Positions 26,687 through 35,701 of a stretch of DNA of 64,000 nucleotides are shown piece by piece. The stretch is taken from NCBI GenBank assembly GCA_964352025.1, contig CAYGPZ010000004.1, forward strand, positions 62,001 through 126,000, read 5' to 3'. A program made the translations under genes and the position numbers. Within the stretch, counting starts at the first letter, position 1; each line of letters opens with the position of its first letter. The DNA is from Hirschia sp964352025. GTDB lineage: Bacteria; Pseudomonadota; Alphaproteobacteria; Caulobacterales; Hyphomonadaceae. Under the pieces are notes generated by a model, which was given only the letters and a program-made list of their open reading frames with translations, was not told the origin of the DNA and did no database searches.

Positions 26687-28420
26687 TCACACCAGCTTTT
26701 TACTGTTCATCTTGCGAATTCCAAAGTAGACGAACGCAGAAATTGCGAACAACAGTCCAGCAAATATGAGCAATTCTGATTGCCTAGATCCGGAAAACAT
26801 CGCAACCATTGTCATAGTGAATCCACAAGCAATCAGGGCAACCACAACAATCCATGCTGGGGTAGCGTCAAACTCATATTCTTGAGGCGGACTTGCATCC
26901 GTCTCAGCTTGTAGCGCTTCTACACGACGCCAACCATCATCCGTTTTGTGAGATCTCAATTGAATAATAGACATTGTGATCAAAGGCAGAACCACACCAA
27001 TTAGAATATCCACTAATCTTTGAGATTCTTGCACCCAAGTACTGAAACCATGCATAAAAGCTACGTCTGCCAAAGCGCCACCTTCCAGTAGCGAAGTTTT
27101 GCCTACGAAACCTGCAAACATGCTTACACCAAATACAATCCATACTGATTTGGATGATATGTTTGGACTGAACAGCCCCCACACCGCTGGAAGCATCAAA
27201 GGTACAACAATCAATATTGCTTTTGAAATGACAACTCGTGCAGCACCACCAAGGTTAGGAATAATAATCGCAATACCAACAAGACACAGACCCAATATGA
27301 CGGAAACAACTCTCCCTACCCAAAGCAACTCAACCTCAGAGGCTTTTGGCTTCAAACGGGCTTGATAAAATTGGTATGTTAATGCGCCGGCAAAAACATT
27401 CAGCTGAGAACTTACCATGCTTGCCGTCGCAGAGAACAATGCTGCAGCCATCATACCGACCATACCAATGGGAAGAACTGATACACTGGCTAAAATATAT
27501 ACCTGCTCTGGATTAACATCAGGATTTATCGTCCGGTAGATTAAGGGAGGCGCAAGCCAAATAAACGGACTGACCAAGTACAAACCACCTATAAGATAAG
27601 CACTTTTTCTGGCTTCACTCTTATTGGCCACACTTATGAAACGCTGTGCGAATGCCCATTCCGCACCAATGGTCACAAAATTGATCAAACACCATGCGGC
27701 GATAAAGTACCAAGTAAATTCACCATGCACTAAATCAAAGAATTGCGGCGGTGCACGCTCTACAACTTCACCGATACTACCAACCTGCATGAGCAGCAGC
27801 ACGACGACGAAAACAACTGACAAACTTAAAATAATGAACTGGACAACATCTGTCATTAAGACAGCCCATAATCCTCCCGCCATTGTATATGCAACAACGA
27901 TAGTCCCGAGAATAAGGATAGCCCATTCTACAGAAAAGAAACCCGTTTCCGCGTCTTGAAAGAAATTACCATCACTGAGAGGCATTAAGGGAACAAGAAG
28001 CACTGCGAGACCGTATAACGAAATCGCTGAGCCTATTATCCGGAAAATAAGCATCACCCAGATATAAAATTGGACAGCAGCCTCTCCAAATCGGAGGGAT
28101 ATGTATTCAGACGGTGTTTTAACACCTAATTCTTTCCAACGGCCTGCCACAAAATATCCAACAGCAAGCGCGGCCGCGCCGTAACACATATTAATCGTAA
28201 GTGCGACGACACCATGTTTATAAGCTAGACTACCCCAAACAACGAAAGTTGCTGCTGAAAAAATGGTCATAAAACCACTTAGACCGGAAACCCACCAAGG
28301 TGACTCCCCGCTGGCAGAAAACATATCGCTCGACGTCTTGTTTCTAAAATAGAAAAACACTCCTAATCCGAGTGTTCCCATTAAGTACAATCCGAAGACC
28401 ACATAATCTAATAAACTCAT
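26687..28420 (-). CDS. Sodium:solute symporter (SSS family)
   Basis: A 577-residue inner-membrane symporter with 13-14 hydrophobic segments and the family's PWWVSGLSGFMTIFSAATFV segment near residue 40, where Na+ binds. It is paralogous to the symporter at 46344 (shared FVVWGS.AY and GGLWAVL.TD stretches). I start at ATG 28420, just before SLLDYVVFG; the AAGGAA upstream is 12 bases away, so initiation may be weak or coupled. It lies downstream of the STN-type TonB receptor on the same strand, separated by a terminator-like hairpin (28467-28498). It is likely to import the sugar or sugar acid the receptor brings to the periplasm. Confidence 0.9.
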   Translation of the reverse strand: MSLLDYVVFGLYLMGTLGLGVFFYFRNKTSSDMFSASGESPWWVSGLSGFMTIFSAATFVVWGSLAYKHGVVALTINMCYGAAALAVGYFVAGRWKELGVKTPSEYISLRFGEAAVQFYIWVMLIFRIIGSAISLYGLAVLLVPLMPLSDGNFFQDAETGFFSVEWAILILGTIVVAYTMAGGLWAVLMTDVVQFIILSLSVVFVVVLLLMQVGSIGEVVERAPPQFFDLVHGEFTWYFIAAWCLINFVTIGAEWAFAQRFISVANKSEARKSAYLIGGLYLVSPFIWLAPPLIYRTINPDVNPEQVYILASVSVLPIGMVGMMAAALFSATASMVSSQLNVFAGALTYQFYQARLKPKASEVELLWVGRVVSVILGLCLVGIAIIIPNLGGAARVVISKAILIVVPLMLPAVWGLFSPNISSKSVWIVFGVSMFAGFVGKTSLLEGGALADVAFMHGFSTWVQESQRLVDILIGVVLPLITMSIIQLRSHKTDDGWRRVEALQAETDASPPQEYEFDATPAWIVVVALIACGFTMTMVAMFSGSRQSELLIFAGLLFAISAFVYFGIRKMNSKKLV

Positions 28421-28466
28421 CGCAATATATATTCCTTGCTGCAGACTTCTTTTGTAACAAAATAAA

Positions 28467-28498
28467 CGCTGCATCAGCCATAGCTTACTGACGCAGCG
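28467..28498 (-). terminator. Terminator or attenuator between TonB receptor and SSS symporter
   Basis: CGCTGCATCAG and CTGACGCAGCG form an 11-bp stem with one mismatch and a ten-base loop, followed on the minus strand by TTTATTTT. It lies 31 bp beyond the receptor stop, so it may reduce read-through into the symporter. Confidence 0.65.
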
Positions 28499-28528
28499 CC
28501 AAGTTGGGGGTTAATTATTAGACTATTT

Positions 28529-31500
28529 TTAGAATGAGCCTCTCACTCCAAAAATAAAGCTCGGTCCAGTTTCAGCTATTCTATACTTACGTTCTTCAAA
28601 GAATGAAAACTGATCAACACGTGTATTCGTCACGTTTACAGCATCAAACGTCAGCGCTAGATTATCTGAAATATTATAGCTACCTGATAGGTCAAGCTGA
28701 CCGCTACCTTTTTGATAAACGGTTCCACCTGTCGCAACACTTTCCACAAGCTCTAAGAACTCACTTCTAAAGTTGTAAGCAGCACGTAGAGAGATTTTAT
28801 CAGTTTCGTAGAATCCAACTAGGTTATAGCTGTGTTCGGAAAGTCCTTCCAACCCGAGCGGTGTTCCAAGGTTTCTAACATCAGAACCTGACGCAAGAGG
28901 AATTAGTCCACCATTTGTTGTGCTTGGATCTCTATTTGGCTGGCCACCATCTGCGTAGGTATAGTTCGCAATGAAACCAAATCCGTTTTCAAATGTTTTC
29001 TGAGCAGCAAGTTCCAAACCTGTAATCGTTCCAGCGGCTCCATTTGTTGGACGAGACACTGTGAAAACACGATCACCCAATCCTGGAATAGTTTCCTGGA
29101 AGTTACGTCGAATGAGGAATGAATCCGACTTCTTCTGGAAAATTGCCAACGACATGATGCTAGATTCATCCATATACCATTCTAGCGACAAATCATGAGC
29201 ATCTGCACGGAAAGGATCCAATTCAGGATTTCCGCTGCTTGCAAAACCGTTAATTACATCAACGGTGAAAGCAGGCAGTAGATCAAATGTTGGCGGACGA
29301 GACAGAACTTTTGAGTAAGAATAACGAAGAGAAATATCATCTCTAAGATCAGCTTTAACGTTCAAACTCGGCAAATAATCTGTGTAGCTATTGTCTACAG
29401 TCAAAGCCGAAACCACACCAATGGCAGGCGTTTCAGCTAGAAGGTCTGTTTTAACTGCACGGACACCAATATTACCTGAAACAGGAACCATCGCATCAAA
29501 ATCAAAATTAGCTTTCACATAGGCTGCAATAGTTTCTTCGTTCAACTGAACTGCTGAATTCAAGCTTTCAGTTACAGGCGGTGGGTTCAACGCTGAAGCA
29601 ACTGGCGCAGCTATTCCCGCACTACCAGATAGAGAAGGCCCAAAGAACTGGTCAGGATGCCCGCCAAATACGTTTGCGATGGAGGCGATTGGGTTTATGT
29701 TTTCTGGCAAGTCCGCCAGTGTCGTACCTGCTGGAGCCCGCACTGTTGAGCGCAATGCACTACGTTCGAAATCAGATGATGCATAACGCGCACCCAATTC
29801 AATAGATGTGATCGGTGACGAACTAATTTCGTAGTCAACATCGAACTTTCCACTCATCTCTTCATTCGCAAACGTACGAATGCTTAGAAAGCCAATATTA
29901 TTGCGGAAGTTCAGAGGATCTAGAATATCAAAATTTGGATCTAGAAGCGTTACTGAAGGAACATCCGTTTGGAAATCAACGCCTACTCGTGTTTGCCCGA
30001 TAGATTGCGCACGCAAGAAGTTCTGATTTTCGATTTGCTCTGAATCACCGATTGAGAATTCGGTTTTCACAGTCAATGCATCTACGTTGAACTCTGCACC
30101 TGTCACGAAGGATGATGTGTGTGATGTAATGAGGTTCTCTTCACCATTCCCTTGAATCAGAGTGTCGTAATCACCAGCAAGCAGTGTGTTTCTGTCAGAG
30201 ATAACCTTGTTATCAAAAGCTTCGAAATTAGGACCTTCTGATCCACCACCATAACGAACTGACAACCACTTACGGTCACGTTCAATGTCAAATTCAGCAA
30301 GGAACCCGTTCGCATAGATTTCTACACTGTCATTCGGTCTCCATTGAATACCGGCGCTAACAGAATTTCTCTCGCGATCCTCGATAAGGTCCTGCCAACG
30401 AGATTCGTTTCCTACAAAGAAGAAGTCATCTGTATTATTCGCATCGGCGCTTCCTAACACCTCTGTTCCACGGGTAAAGTAAAGGTCTTCCTGAAGTTTA
30501 CGAACGTCATGACTAAGACTGAAGAGATAGCCCAACTTGCCGTCAAACAAAGAGTCCGCGATCAAAACCGACCCACGTGGGCTAAGCTCTTCAGCTGAAT
30601 CTGAATAGACACCTTCTGCTGTGTAAGCGACTGTAAAGTCTTCAAAATCTAACGGCTTGCGCAAATGCAGTTGGACGTGCCCCCCGATACCGCCTTCAAC
30701 TAGGTCAGCTGTCGGAGATTTTGCGACCTCAAGGCCAGAAAACATTTGTGATGGCAAAAACTGAAGTACGTTAAATGTACTTTCATTGGGACCATTATTG
30801 CGCCCCGTTGGGTTAACGAGAGTAGCTCCACCAACTTCAATTCTATTGTCTCTGAGACCGCGAATAGCAATGGCAGAACCTTCACCATTACGACGACGGA
30901 TTTGAACACCATTTATCCTTTGAAGTGCTTCTGCAACGTTCTGATCCGGTAGCTTACCAATGTCCTCTGCTGAAATCACATCAATGATAGATGATGCATT
31001 CCGTTTCATGGAAACTGCATCAGAAAGACTTTTTCTAATACCTGTTACTAAAACTGTATCAAGTGTGCGGGTTTCATCTTGCTCTACAGCGTCGATTTCC
31101 GGCCCTGTCTGCGCAACCGCATTCTGACTGCCTAATGCCAACACTGCTGCTGCAGCCCCCATAAACAAACCCTTACGAGCTGTACTCTTAACGTTATCTC
31201 CGTTAGGCACGTTTGCCTCCCTTTTCTGCGGTATTCCGCCAGTAGTTAGCGAGATCACAATCACCCCGCTTTCTGTCAGACCGCCTTTCAGAGAGGTTCC
31301 TGCCAATAATGCGCCTAACGCATCACTGACAGTCATTCTTCCTTGGACTGCATTCGTTCGTACGGACTTAACATCATCAGTTAGAAAAAGAACCGAGCGC
31401 CCAGTACTGTAAGAAAGAGTTTTAAACGCATCAGAAACCGATGTACTCGGTATATTCAGGTCAAAACTCTCCTGTGCGTTAGCTGTGTTTACTTGAATAG

Positions 31501-31570
31501 CTAACAACAAAAAGAAGAATACGATTATCCTTCTAAGTACTAAAATCGCTCTTTTTCCTCCCTGGTGCAT
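28529..31570 (-). CDS. TonB-dependent receptor with N-terminal STN signalling domain
   Basis: A 1013-residue receptor. A first signal peptide (hydrophobic run near 10-25, ending NTANAQ at 33) precedes an STN domain (about 34-108), the part that in FecA-type transducers contacts FecR. A second signal-peptide-like segment follows (ARKGLFMGAAAAVLALGS, ending AVAQ near 154), then a TonB box (LDTVLVTGI), plug and barrel ending FGVRGSF. An internal GTG at 31210 with GGGAGG five bases upstream could start an STN-less form. The ATG at 31570 has no good ribosome site. It sits downstream of sigma and FecR genes, whose system it should trigger when it binds its ligand, probably a glycan. Confidence 0.92.
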   Translation of the reverse strand: MHQGGKRAILVLRRIIVFFFLLLAIQVNTANAQESFDLNIPSTSVSDAFKTLSYSTGRSVLFLTDDVKSVRTNAVQGRMTVSDALGALLAGTSLKGGLTESGVIVISLTTGGIPQKREANVPNGDNVKSTARKGLFMGAAAAVLALGSQNAVAQTGPEIDAVEQDETRTLDTVLVTGIRKSLSDAVSMKRNASSIIDVISAEDIGKLPDQNVAEALQRINGVQIRRRNGEGSAIAIRGLRDNRIEVGGATLVNPTGRNNGPNESTFNVLQFLPSQMFSGLEVAKSPTADLVEGGIGGHVQLHLRKPLDFEDFTVAYTAEGVYSDSAEELSPRGSVLIADSLFDGKLGYLFSLSHDVRKLQEDLYFTRGTEVLGSADANNTDDFFFVGNESRWQDLIEDRERNSVSAGIQWRPNDSVEIYANGFLAEFDIERDRKWLSVRYGGGSEGPNFEAFDNKVISDRNTLLAGDYDTLIQGNGEENLITSHTSSFVTGAEFNVDALTVKTEFSIGDSEQIENQNFLRAQSIGQTRVGVDFQTDVPSVTLLDPNFDILDPLNFRNNIGFLSIRTFANEEMSGKFDVDYEISSSPITSIELGARYASSDFERSALRSTVRAPAGTTLADLPENINPIASIANVFGGHPDQFFGPSLSGSAGIAAPVASALNPPPVTESLNSAVQLNEETIAAYVKANFDFDAMVPVSGNIGVRAVKTDLLAETPAIGVVSALTVDNSYTDYLPSLNVKADLRDDISLRYSYSKVLSRPPTFDLLPAFTVDVINGFASSGNPELDPFRADAHDLSLEWYMDESSIMSLAIFQKKSDSFLIRRNFQETIPGLGDRVFTVSRPTNGAAGTITGLELAAQKTFENGFGFIANYTYADGGQPNRDPSTTNGGLIPLASGSDVRNLGTPLGLEGLSEHSYNLVGFYETDKISLRAAYNFRSEFLELVESVATGGTVYQKGSGQLDLSGSYNISDNLALTFDAVNVTNTRVDQFSFFEERKYRIAETGPSFIFGVRGSF

Positions 31571-31638
31571 TTCGTTTCTATCGAACTATTTGCATCTCCT
31601 TAACGGTCATACATAAGAAGACTTCACCCATGCAATTA

Positions 31639-31647
31639 CCCGCTATA
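31639..31647 (-). repeat. YYGCTATA motif copy upstream of STN-TonB receptor
   Basis: CCCGCTATA on the plus strand (TATAGCGGG in the direction of the receptor gene), 69 bp before its ATG. It is one of at least eight YYGCTATA copies in intergenic DNA from 31.6 to 43.1 kb. Confidence 0.45.
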
Positions 31648-31692
31648 TTTTTCTGTTTTTATTTTGAAATAAAAAACTTTATTTAGTTACTA

Positions 31693-32766
31693 CTAATCCT
31701 GAATTTCTTTTCGACTTATAACAACCAAATCACTATTTCGAACGACGTCGATGTTGAACGAGTATTCCAAAGCCTCAAAAAAAGCATCTGTTTCACCCGC
31801 TTTAAAAACGCCGCCAAACTTCAATTCACCTAATTCTTGATCTTCCAATTTGATATTTGTCGATGTGTATCGTTGCATTTCCTCGACGACATCAATCAAA
31901 CGCATTTTATCAAACTCGAGAAAACCCGCCCTCCAAGAAAGCTGACGCGACATATCCTTGGGAGTTAATTCTTCAACGATTGGCGTGTTTAAAACACCCG
32001 AATATTTCACTTTCTGGCCAGCTGAAATAATCTGTCCTTTGAGATGCTCGGAAACATCGCCCAACTTTTCAAGCTCCCCAATGCTGTGCGAGACACCTGA
32101 ATTTTCATTACCAATTTTCCCAAGAGCAACCTTACCCTCTGTCACAGTAACAGTCAGACCATTAGGAGATTTTCTAACAGCAAAAGCAGTACCTACCGCC
32201 GTAATACGCCTTCCTTCTACATATACCGAGAATGGTTTTTCAGGGTCATGCGCAACATCAAAAAACGCCTCCCCCTTATGTAAAAATATCCGCCGCTCAG
32301 TCTCGTCAAACTCAACTTCAATTTCGCTATTCGTATTAAGTTTGACGGAGCTACCATCTAGCAACGCTGTTTCTTCTACGCCGCCAACTTGAGTTGCCAG
32401 CTGATATGTCGGTGAATTCATCTCAGAATTGAGATTCCAGGTCACACCCAAAGCGCACATAGCAAGTCCTGCTGCCACAATCCCATTGCGCCACTTTATC
32501 GTATTTAGCCCAACCTTCCGGACAAATCCTTTTTGTTGCTTTTTCTCGACCTTTAACGCGCCAGACAGATCCGCCAATGAATTTACTTGCTTGGACATTT
32601 CAGCAAGCTGACGAATTTCGGAATAATGCCTCGGGCTTCTCCCAATCCATTCCTCAAAAGCGGCCAAGTCTTCAGGTGACAATTCACCTGTCTCTAATTG
32701 AGCAATCCATGAAAATGCTTCGTTTCGAATATCTGTCGTATCGTAGCTTACGTTCTTATTTTTCAT
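31693..32766 (-). CDS. FecR-type anti-sigma / sigma regulator
   Basis: A 357-residue inner-membrane regulator. Residues ~10-55 form the cytoplasmic sigma-binding region (EAFSWIAQLETGELSPEDLAAFEEWI); one membrane segment lies near 92-110 (NGIVAAGLAMCALGVTW); the periplasmic FecR domain follows (LATQVGG, LLDGSSVKLNTNS, GEAFFDVAHDPEKPF, VTVTEGKV) with a C-terminal DUF4974-like domain (MRLIDVVEEMQRYT). It transmits the STN signal from the receptor at 28529 to the sigma factor at 32756, whose gene it overlaps by 11 bp. The whole set is one minus-strand operon-like module. Confidence 0.93.
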   Translation of the reverse strand: MKNKNVSYDTTDIRNEAFSWIAQLETGELSPEDLAAFEEWIGRSPRHYSEIRQLAEMSKQVNSLADLSGALKVEKKQQKGFVRKVGLNTIKWRNGIVAAGLAMCALGVTWNLNSEMNSPTYQLATQVGGVEETALLDGSSVKLNTNSEIEVEFDETERRIFLHKGEAFFDVAHDPEKPFSVYVEGRRITAVGTAFAVRKSPNGLTVTVTEGKVALGKIGNENSGVSHSIGELEKLGDVSEHLKGQIISAGQKVKYSGVLNTPIVEELTPKDMSRQLSWRAGFLEFDKMRLIDVVEEMQRYTSTNIKLEDQELGELKFGGVFKAGETDAFFEALEYSFNIDVVRNSDLVVISRKEIQD

Positions 32767-33376
32767 CTTTGGAACTTTCTGCTAGATTCTTGGGGGTGCT
32801 AGATCTAGCGATGGGGACTTCCAATATTTTTCCAGTATCACCATTATTGGCTTTAACGAATTCCCGGCATCTTTTCAGGCCAGAAACAACGTGCTTTTCC
32901 GTTGTACTAATCGAAATACCCAATTGCTTAGATATCTCTTTGTGAGAATAGCCATAAACCTTTTTCAGAATAAAAACTTGCCTACACTGCCGTGGCAATG
33001 ACGCAAGCGCCTCTCCGAATAGAAACATGCGTTGTCGATTTTCATACTGATCCTCAACCGAAGGCTCAGCCTCATCTGATGAAACAGGCTCATACTCATC
33101 GATAAATTCGATTATCGACCGCGACTTTTTATCGATCTCATCTTTAACAAGATTTCTTGCCACCTTAAAAAGATAAGCTTTAGGTTGTTCGATATCGCGT
33201 TTTTTCTCAGCTTGTAGAGCGCGAAGGACAGTTTCTTGAGTAATGTCGTCTACTAAATGCCTATCGGGAGAAATTTTATTGAGTAACCGCCTGATAATAG
33301 GCTCAATTTCCCAGAATGTGGTCGCAATTTTACTTTGCTTGACCGAGGATACAGGTACTCCATTTTGTTTTTTCAC
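32756..33376 (-). CDS. ECF RNA polymerase sigma factor
   Basis: A 206-residue group IV sigma factor. Region 2 is seen in HLVDDITQETVLRALQAEK and the -10 contacting segment QPKAYLFKVARNLVKDEI; region 4 is the HTH YGYSHKEISKQLGISISTTEKHV. I start at GTG 33376, with GGAAG seven bases upstream; an in-frame GTG at 33415 would add 13 residues without a clear ribosome site. The region 2 and 4 sequences resemble FecI-type sigma factors, which fits the overlapping FecR gene and the STN receptor downstream. Confidence 0.93.
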   Translation of the reverse strand: MKKQNGVPVSSVKQSKIATTFWEIEPIIRRLLNKISPDRHLVDDITQETVLRALQAEKKRDIEQPKAYLFKVARNLVKDEIDKKSRSIIEFIDEYEPVSSDEAEPSVEDQYENRQRMFLFGEALASLPRQCRQVFILKKVYGYSHKEISKQLGISISTTEKHVVSGLKRCREFVKANNGDTGKILEVPIARSSTPKNLAESSKDEK

Positions 33377-33458
33377 AATATGGCTTCCTCGCGCCTTATA
33401 AACATTCTCGAACACAATTGCACTTCATCTAATCTTGTAGACTAGGAACAAAGAAAAA

Positions 33459-33504
33459 CCCGCTATACCCTCCCCAAAGAAATAGTCGCGCGACTTGCTA
33501 TAAT
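33459..33504. repeat. Two YYGCTATA motif copies upstream of sigma factor gene
   Basis: CCCGCTATA (33459-33467) and TTGCTATAAT (33495-33504), in the same orientation 36 bp apart, between the sigma factor start and the end of the sugar-acid kinase gene. Confidence 0.45.
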
Positions 33505-33560
33505 GTCGGCACCATGTCCAAGCCCGACTTAACACGCGCCCTCTCATGCAAGCCCCAAAC

Positions 33561-34493
33561 TTAAGAAACCACCTCAGAAGCGAAAGCAGAATGATAAAGA
33601 CTAAAACCCTTAACCACTGCGGTCCCAGAATTTACAGCAGCCCCTTCAATAGAAAACTGCTTCAGCGCGTACAGATATGTCTCAACATATTCTTGCTTAC
33701 CGACGATAGGTACTAACGCCTGACTAACGAGCTCTGGAAATTGATGGATGGCATCGCTTATTTCAGAACCAAGAATAAAGCCATGCGCATAGGAAGACGT
33801 ATGCAGTTTATCCAATTGTCCTGTCATTACTTTTGCTCGGACGCCAAATAGGTCTCGGCACAATCCTACGGTCTGTCTTTTTGTTGCTACGACGCCTTCC
33901 ACGAAAGCTTCATCCAAAGTCGGATCATTTTTCAACAAATTGGCAAGTAGGCCTTTTTCTCTTAGTCCTTCAAATAGCTCGCCGGACATTGATGTAAAAA
34001 AGTCGACAATCTGACCGTTGACCAATTTAACCCATTTAGAGTGGCGACCAGCAAGAACGATAAATTTGGTCCCCTCACACAATCCATCGACGAGATTTAG
34101 CAAGCCGAACAATTCGACCTCTTCACCACGCATAACATCCGGACCGTGCGAACTATCGGTCACGCAAAGCCCAGGAAGTATTGAAACACTCACCCCGCCC
34201 ATTTCAGTAGAAAGTGATTTTTCCGCTAGCTTTTCAATCGAAGAAGGACACTCACAATACGGGACTTTCTTCCATCCCAAATCTGATCCGACCATTCCAG
34301 CCAGATAAAAACCCGCATTTGGTTTCAGCGTATCGTTTGCGTTTTTAATCACGTCTTCCATTTCAACGCGACTAAGACCAACAATCCCTTTGTCATGGCT
34401 TAACTGATCAACAATTTCCCCGTTCTCATCGACCAAAAACGCACGAAAATAATTGCTTGCCCAATTGGCGGCAACAAATGTCTTAAGAGTCAT
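33561..34493 (-). CDS. dgoK: 2-dehydro-3-deoxygalactonokinase (DgoK family)
   Basis: A 310-residue sugar-acid kinase. The N-terminal phosphate-binding loop appears as AANWASNYFRAFLVD (8-22), and the later AGMVGSDLGWKKVPYCECP, LPGLCVTD, DVMRGEE.ELFGLL and VLAGRHSKWVKL segments are those of DgoK, an ASKHA-fold kinase. It phosphorylates 2-keto-3-deoxy-galactonate to the 6-phosphate in De Ley-Doudoroff galactose or galactonate catabolism. No phospho-KDGal aldolase gene (DgoA) is seen in the window; the DapA-like enzyme at 43223 may handle the unphosphorylated acid. It is divergent from the IclR gene at 34760. Confidence 0.9.
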   Translation of the reverse strand: MTLKTFVAANWASNYFRAFLVDENGEIVDQLSHDKGIVGLSRVEMEDVIKNANDTLKPNAGFYLAGMVGSDLGWKKVPYCECPSSIEKLAEKSLSTEMGGVSVSILPGLCVTDSSHGPDVMRGEEVELFGLLNLVDGLCEGTKFIVLAGRHSKWVKLVNGQIVDFFTSMSGELFEGLREKGLLANLLKNDPTLDEAFVEGVVATKRQTVGLCRDLFGVRAKVMTGQLDKLHTSSYAHGFILGSEISDAIHQFPELVSQALVPIVGKQEYVETYLYALKQFSIEGAAVNSGTAVVKGFSLYHSAFASEVVS

Positions 34494-34603
34494 CTACGAC
34501 CTCACACCCGTAATTTTCAAATCCGAAAGCTAGATAATAGAGGCACCTAATTGGACCAGTGGACATTTTGTTAATATAATACCGCGAGCCTTGATAGTGC
34601 TTA

Positions 34604-34628
34604 TATAGCAACAACCATTCTGGCTATA
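34604..34628. repeat. Inverted TATAGC-N13-GCTATA between dgoK and iclR genes
   Basis: TATAGCAA (34604-34611) and GGCTATA (34622-34628) face each other with a 13-base spacer between the six-base cores. The position, in the divergent promoter region of the kinase and the IclR regulator, suits an IclR operator. Confidence 0.5.
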
Positions 34629-34759
34629 CATGCACACACAATCAATCGCAATAGATAAAATTTTCAAACAAAATTCACATTTTAGCAGCAACTTGCTACC
34701 TGAAGAGAACCCAGATTTAATAAAGAGTTCAATAAATTAATAACTTGATCGCCAACAAC

Positions 34760-35545
34760 ATGAAAACGCCCACTAATAAAAAGAACGCGCAACCCAATCA
34801 GAGCCTCATTGATGGCATCACAACGCTTCAAGCATTGGCTACATCTGATCGCCCTGTTGGAGGACGCGAACTTTCACGCCGCCTCGGATTTGAACCGACA
34901 CGCGTCAACCGTTTGCTCAAAACTTTGGCTTATCTAGGAATAGCGCGACAAACGTCGGACAGAAAATACACCTCCGGACCAGGTATGCACGTTTTAGCAG
35001 CGCAGGGTCTATTTGCGTCAGGGCTTGTTCGACGAGCCGTCCCTGCTCTTGAGGAACTTCGCAGCTATAACTTGGTGGTTGCGATGGGTGTATTGTGGCA
35101 AGATGTTGTAAGTTATATTTATCACGCGCCTCCTGGCATAGCTTCGTCTGAAGCGCTGGGACGAGTTGGTGTTTTTCCAGCAACACGTGGCGGTATCGGC
35201 TTATCTCTTTTGGCTGATTTAGAAGATGACGAAGTCATTGATATATATGATGGAAAAGAAATTGAGAACTTCCCTCAAGGCATCGATCAATTATTGGATG
35301 AGCTAAGTCAAATCCGGTCTAAAGGATTTACCAGACTACTCGTTAAACCTGAACAAAATCAGCATACAATAGCAATAAATGTAGGCCAACCAACACATTC
35401 TGCGATAGCACTTTCCGGCTGGATCCCTGAGGAGACAACCCCTCAAATATTGTCTGCCCTTCAAAGTGCGAAAACAAGTATTGAAGACAAAACATCATCG
35501 GCTCAGCTGAAGTTTGACCTTAGCAATAATCGCGATGTGATTTAA
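34760..35545 (+). CDS. IclR-family transcriptional regulator of the sugar-acid island
   Basis: A 261-residue regulator with an N-terminal winged helix (about 12-75: LIDGITTLQALATSDRPVGG...SRRLGFEPTRVNRLLKTL) and a C-terminal effector-binding domain. I start at ATG 34760; the TTG five codons upstream and this ATG both lack a clear Shine-Dalgarno. It is divergent from dgoK and convergent with the large TonB receptor. Regulators of this family (KdgR, DgoR-like roles) often respond to keto-deoxy sugar acids, so control of the surrounding kinase, aldolase, dehydratase and transport genes through the YYGCTATA sites is a reasonable inference. Confidence 0.9.
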   Translation: MKTPTNKKNAQPNQSLIDGITTLQALATSDRPVGGRELSRRLGFEPTRVNRLLKTLAYLGIARQTSDRKYTSGPGMHVLAAQGLFASGLVRRAVPALEELRSYNLVVAMGVLWQDVVSYIYHAPPGIASSEALGRVGVFPATRGGIGLSLLADLEDDEVIDIYDGKEIENFPQGIDQLLDELSQIRSKGFTRLLVKPEQNQHTIAINVGQPTHSAIALSGWIPEETTPQILSALQSAKTSIEDKTSSAQLKFDLSNNRDVI

Positions 35546-35562
35546 CGTATATCACCCCCAAA

Positions 35563-35606
35563 AAAGGCAGAGCACTCAAGTATTTCTACAAGAACACTCT
35601 GCCTTT
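35563..35606. terminator. Bidirectional terminator between IclR gene and TonB receptor
   Basis: AAAGGCAGAG (35563-35572) pairs perfectly with CTCTGCCTTT (35597-35606) around a 24-base loop, with A and T runs on its flanks. It lies between two convergent genes. Confidence 0.65.
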
Positions 35607-35701
35607 ATGCAAATCCCAAAAAAGCTACGAGAGATAACTCTCGCAGCTAAAGTTTGGGAAATGCTCTCCACTCTGGGAAGTGTGAGAACTGCGCTAAAGA
35701 G

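Noticed and set aside
31546..31570. A third ATT start (31546) for the STN receptor, with GGGAGG ten bases upstream
   Set aside because: An in-frame ATG lies only eight codons upstream and gives an acceptable signal peptide, so ATT is not needed here.
31958..32392. A 144-codon plus-strand frame inside the FecR gene
   Set aside because: It is antisense to the conserved FecR domain and has no homology or ribosome site.
33495..33504. TTGCTATAAT as a plus-strand promoter for a small RNA
   Set aside because: The DNA behind it runs within 60 bp into the 3' end of the opposite-strand kinase gene and shows no stable RNA fold or terminator; I kept it only as a motif copy.
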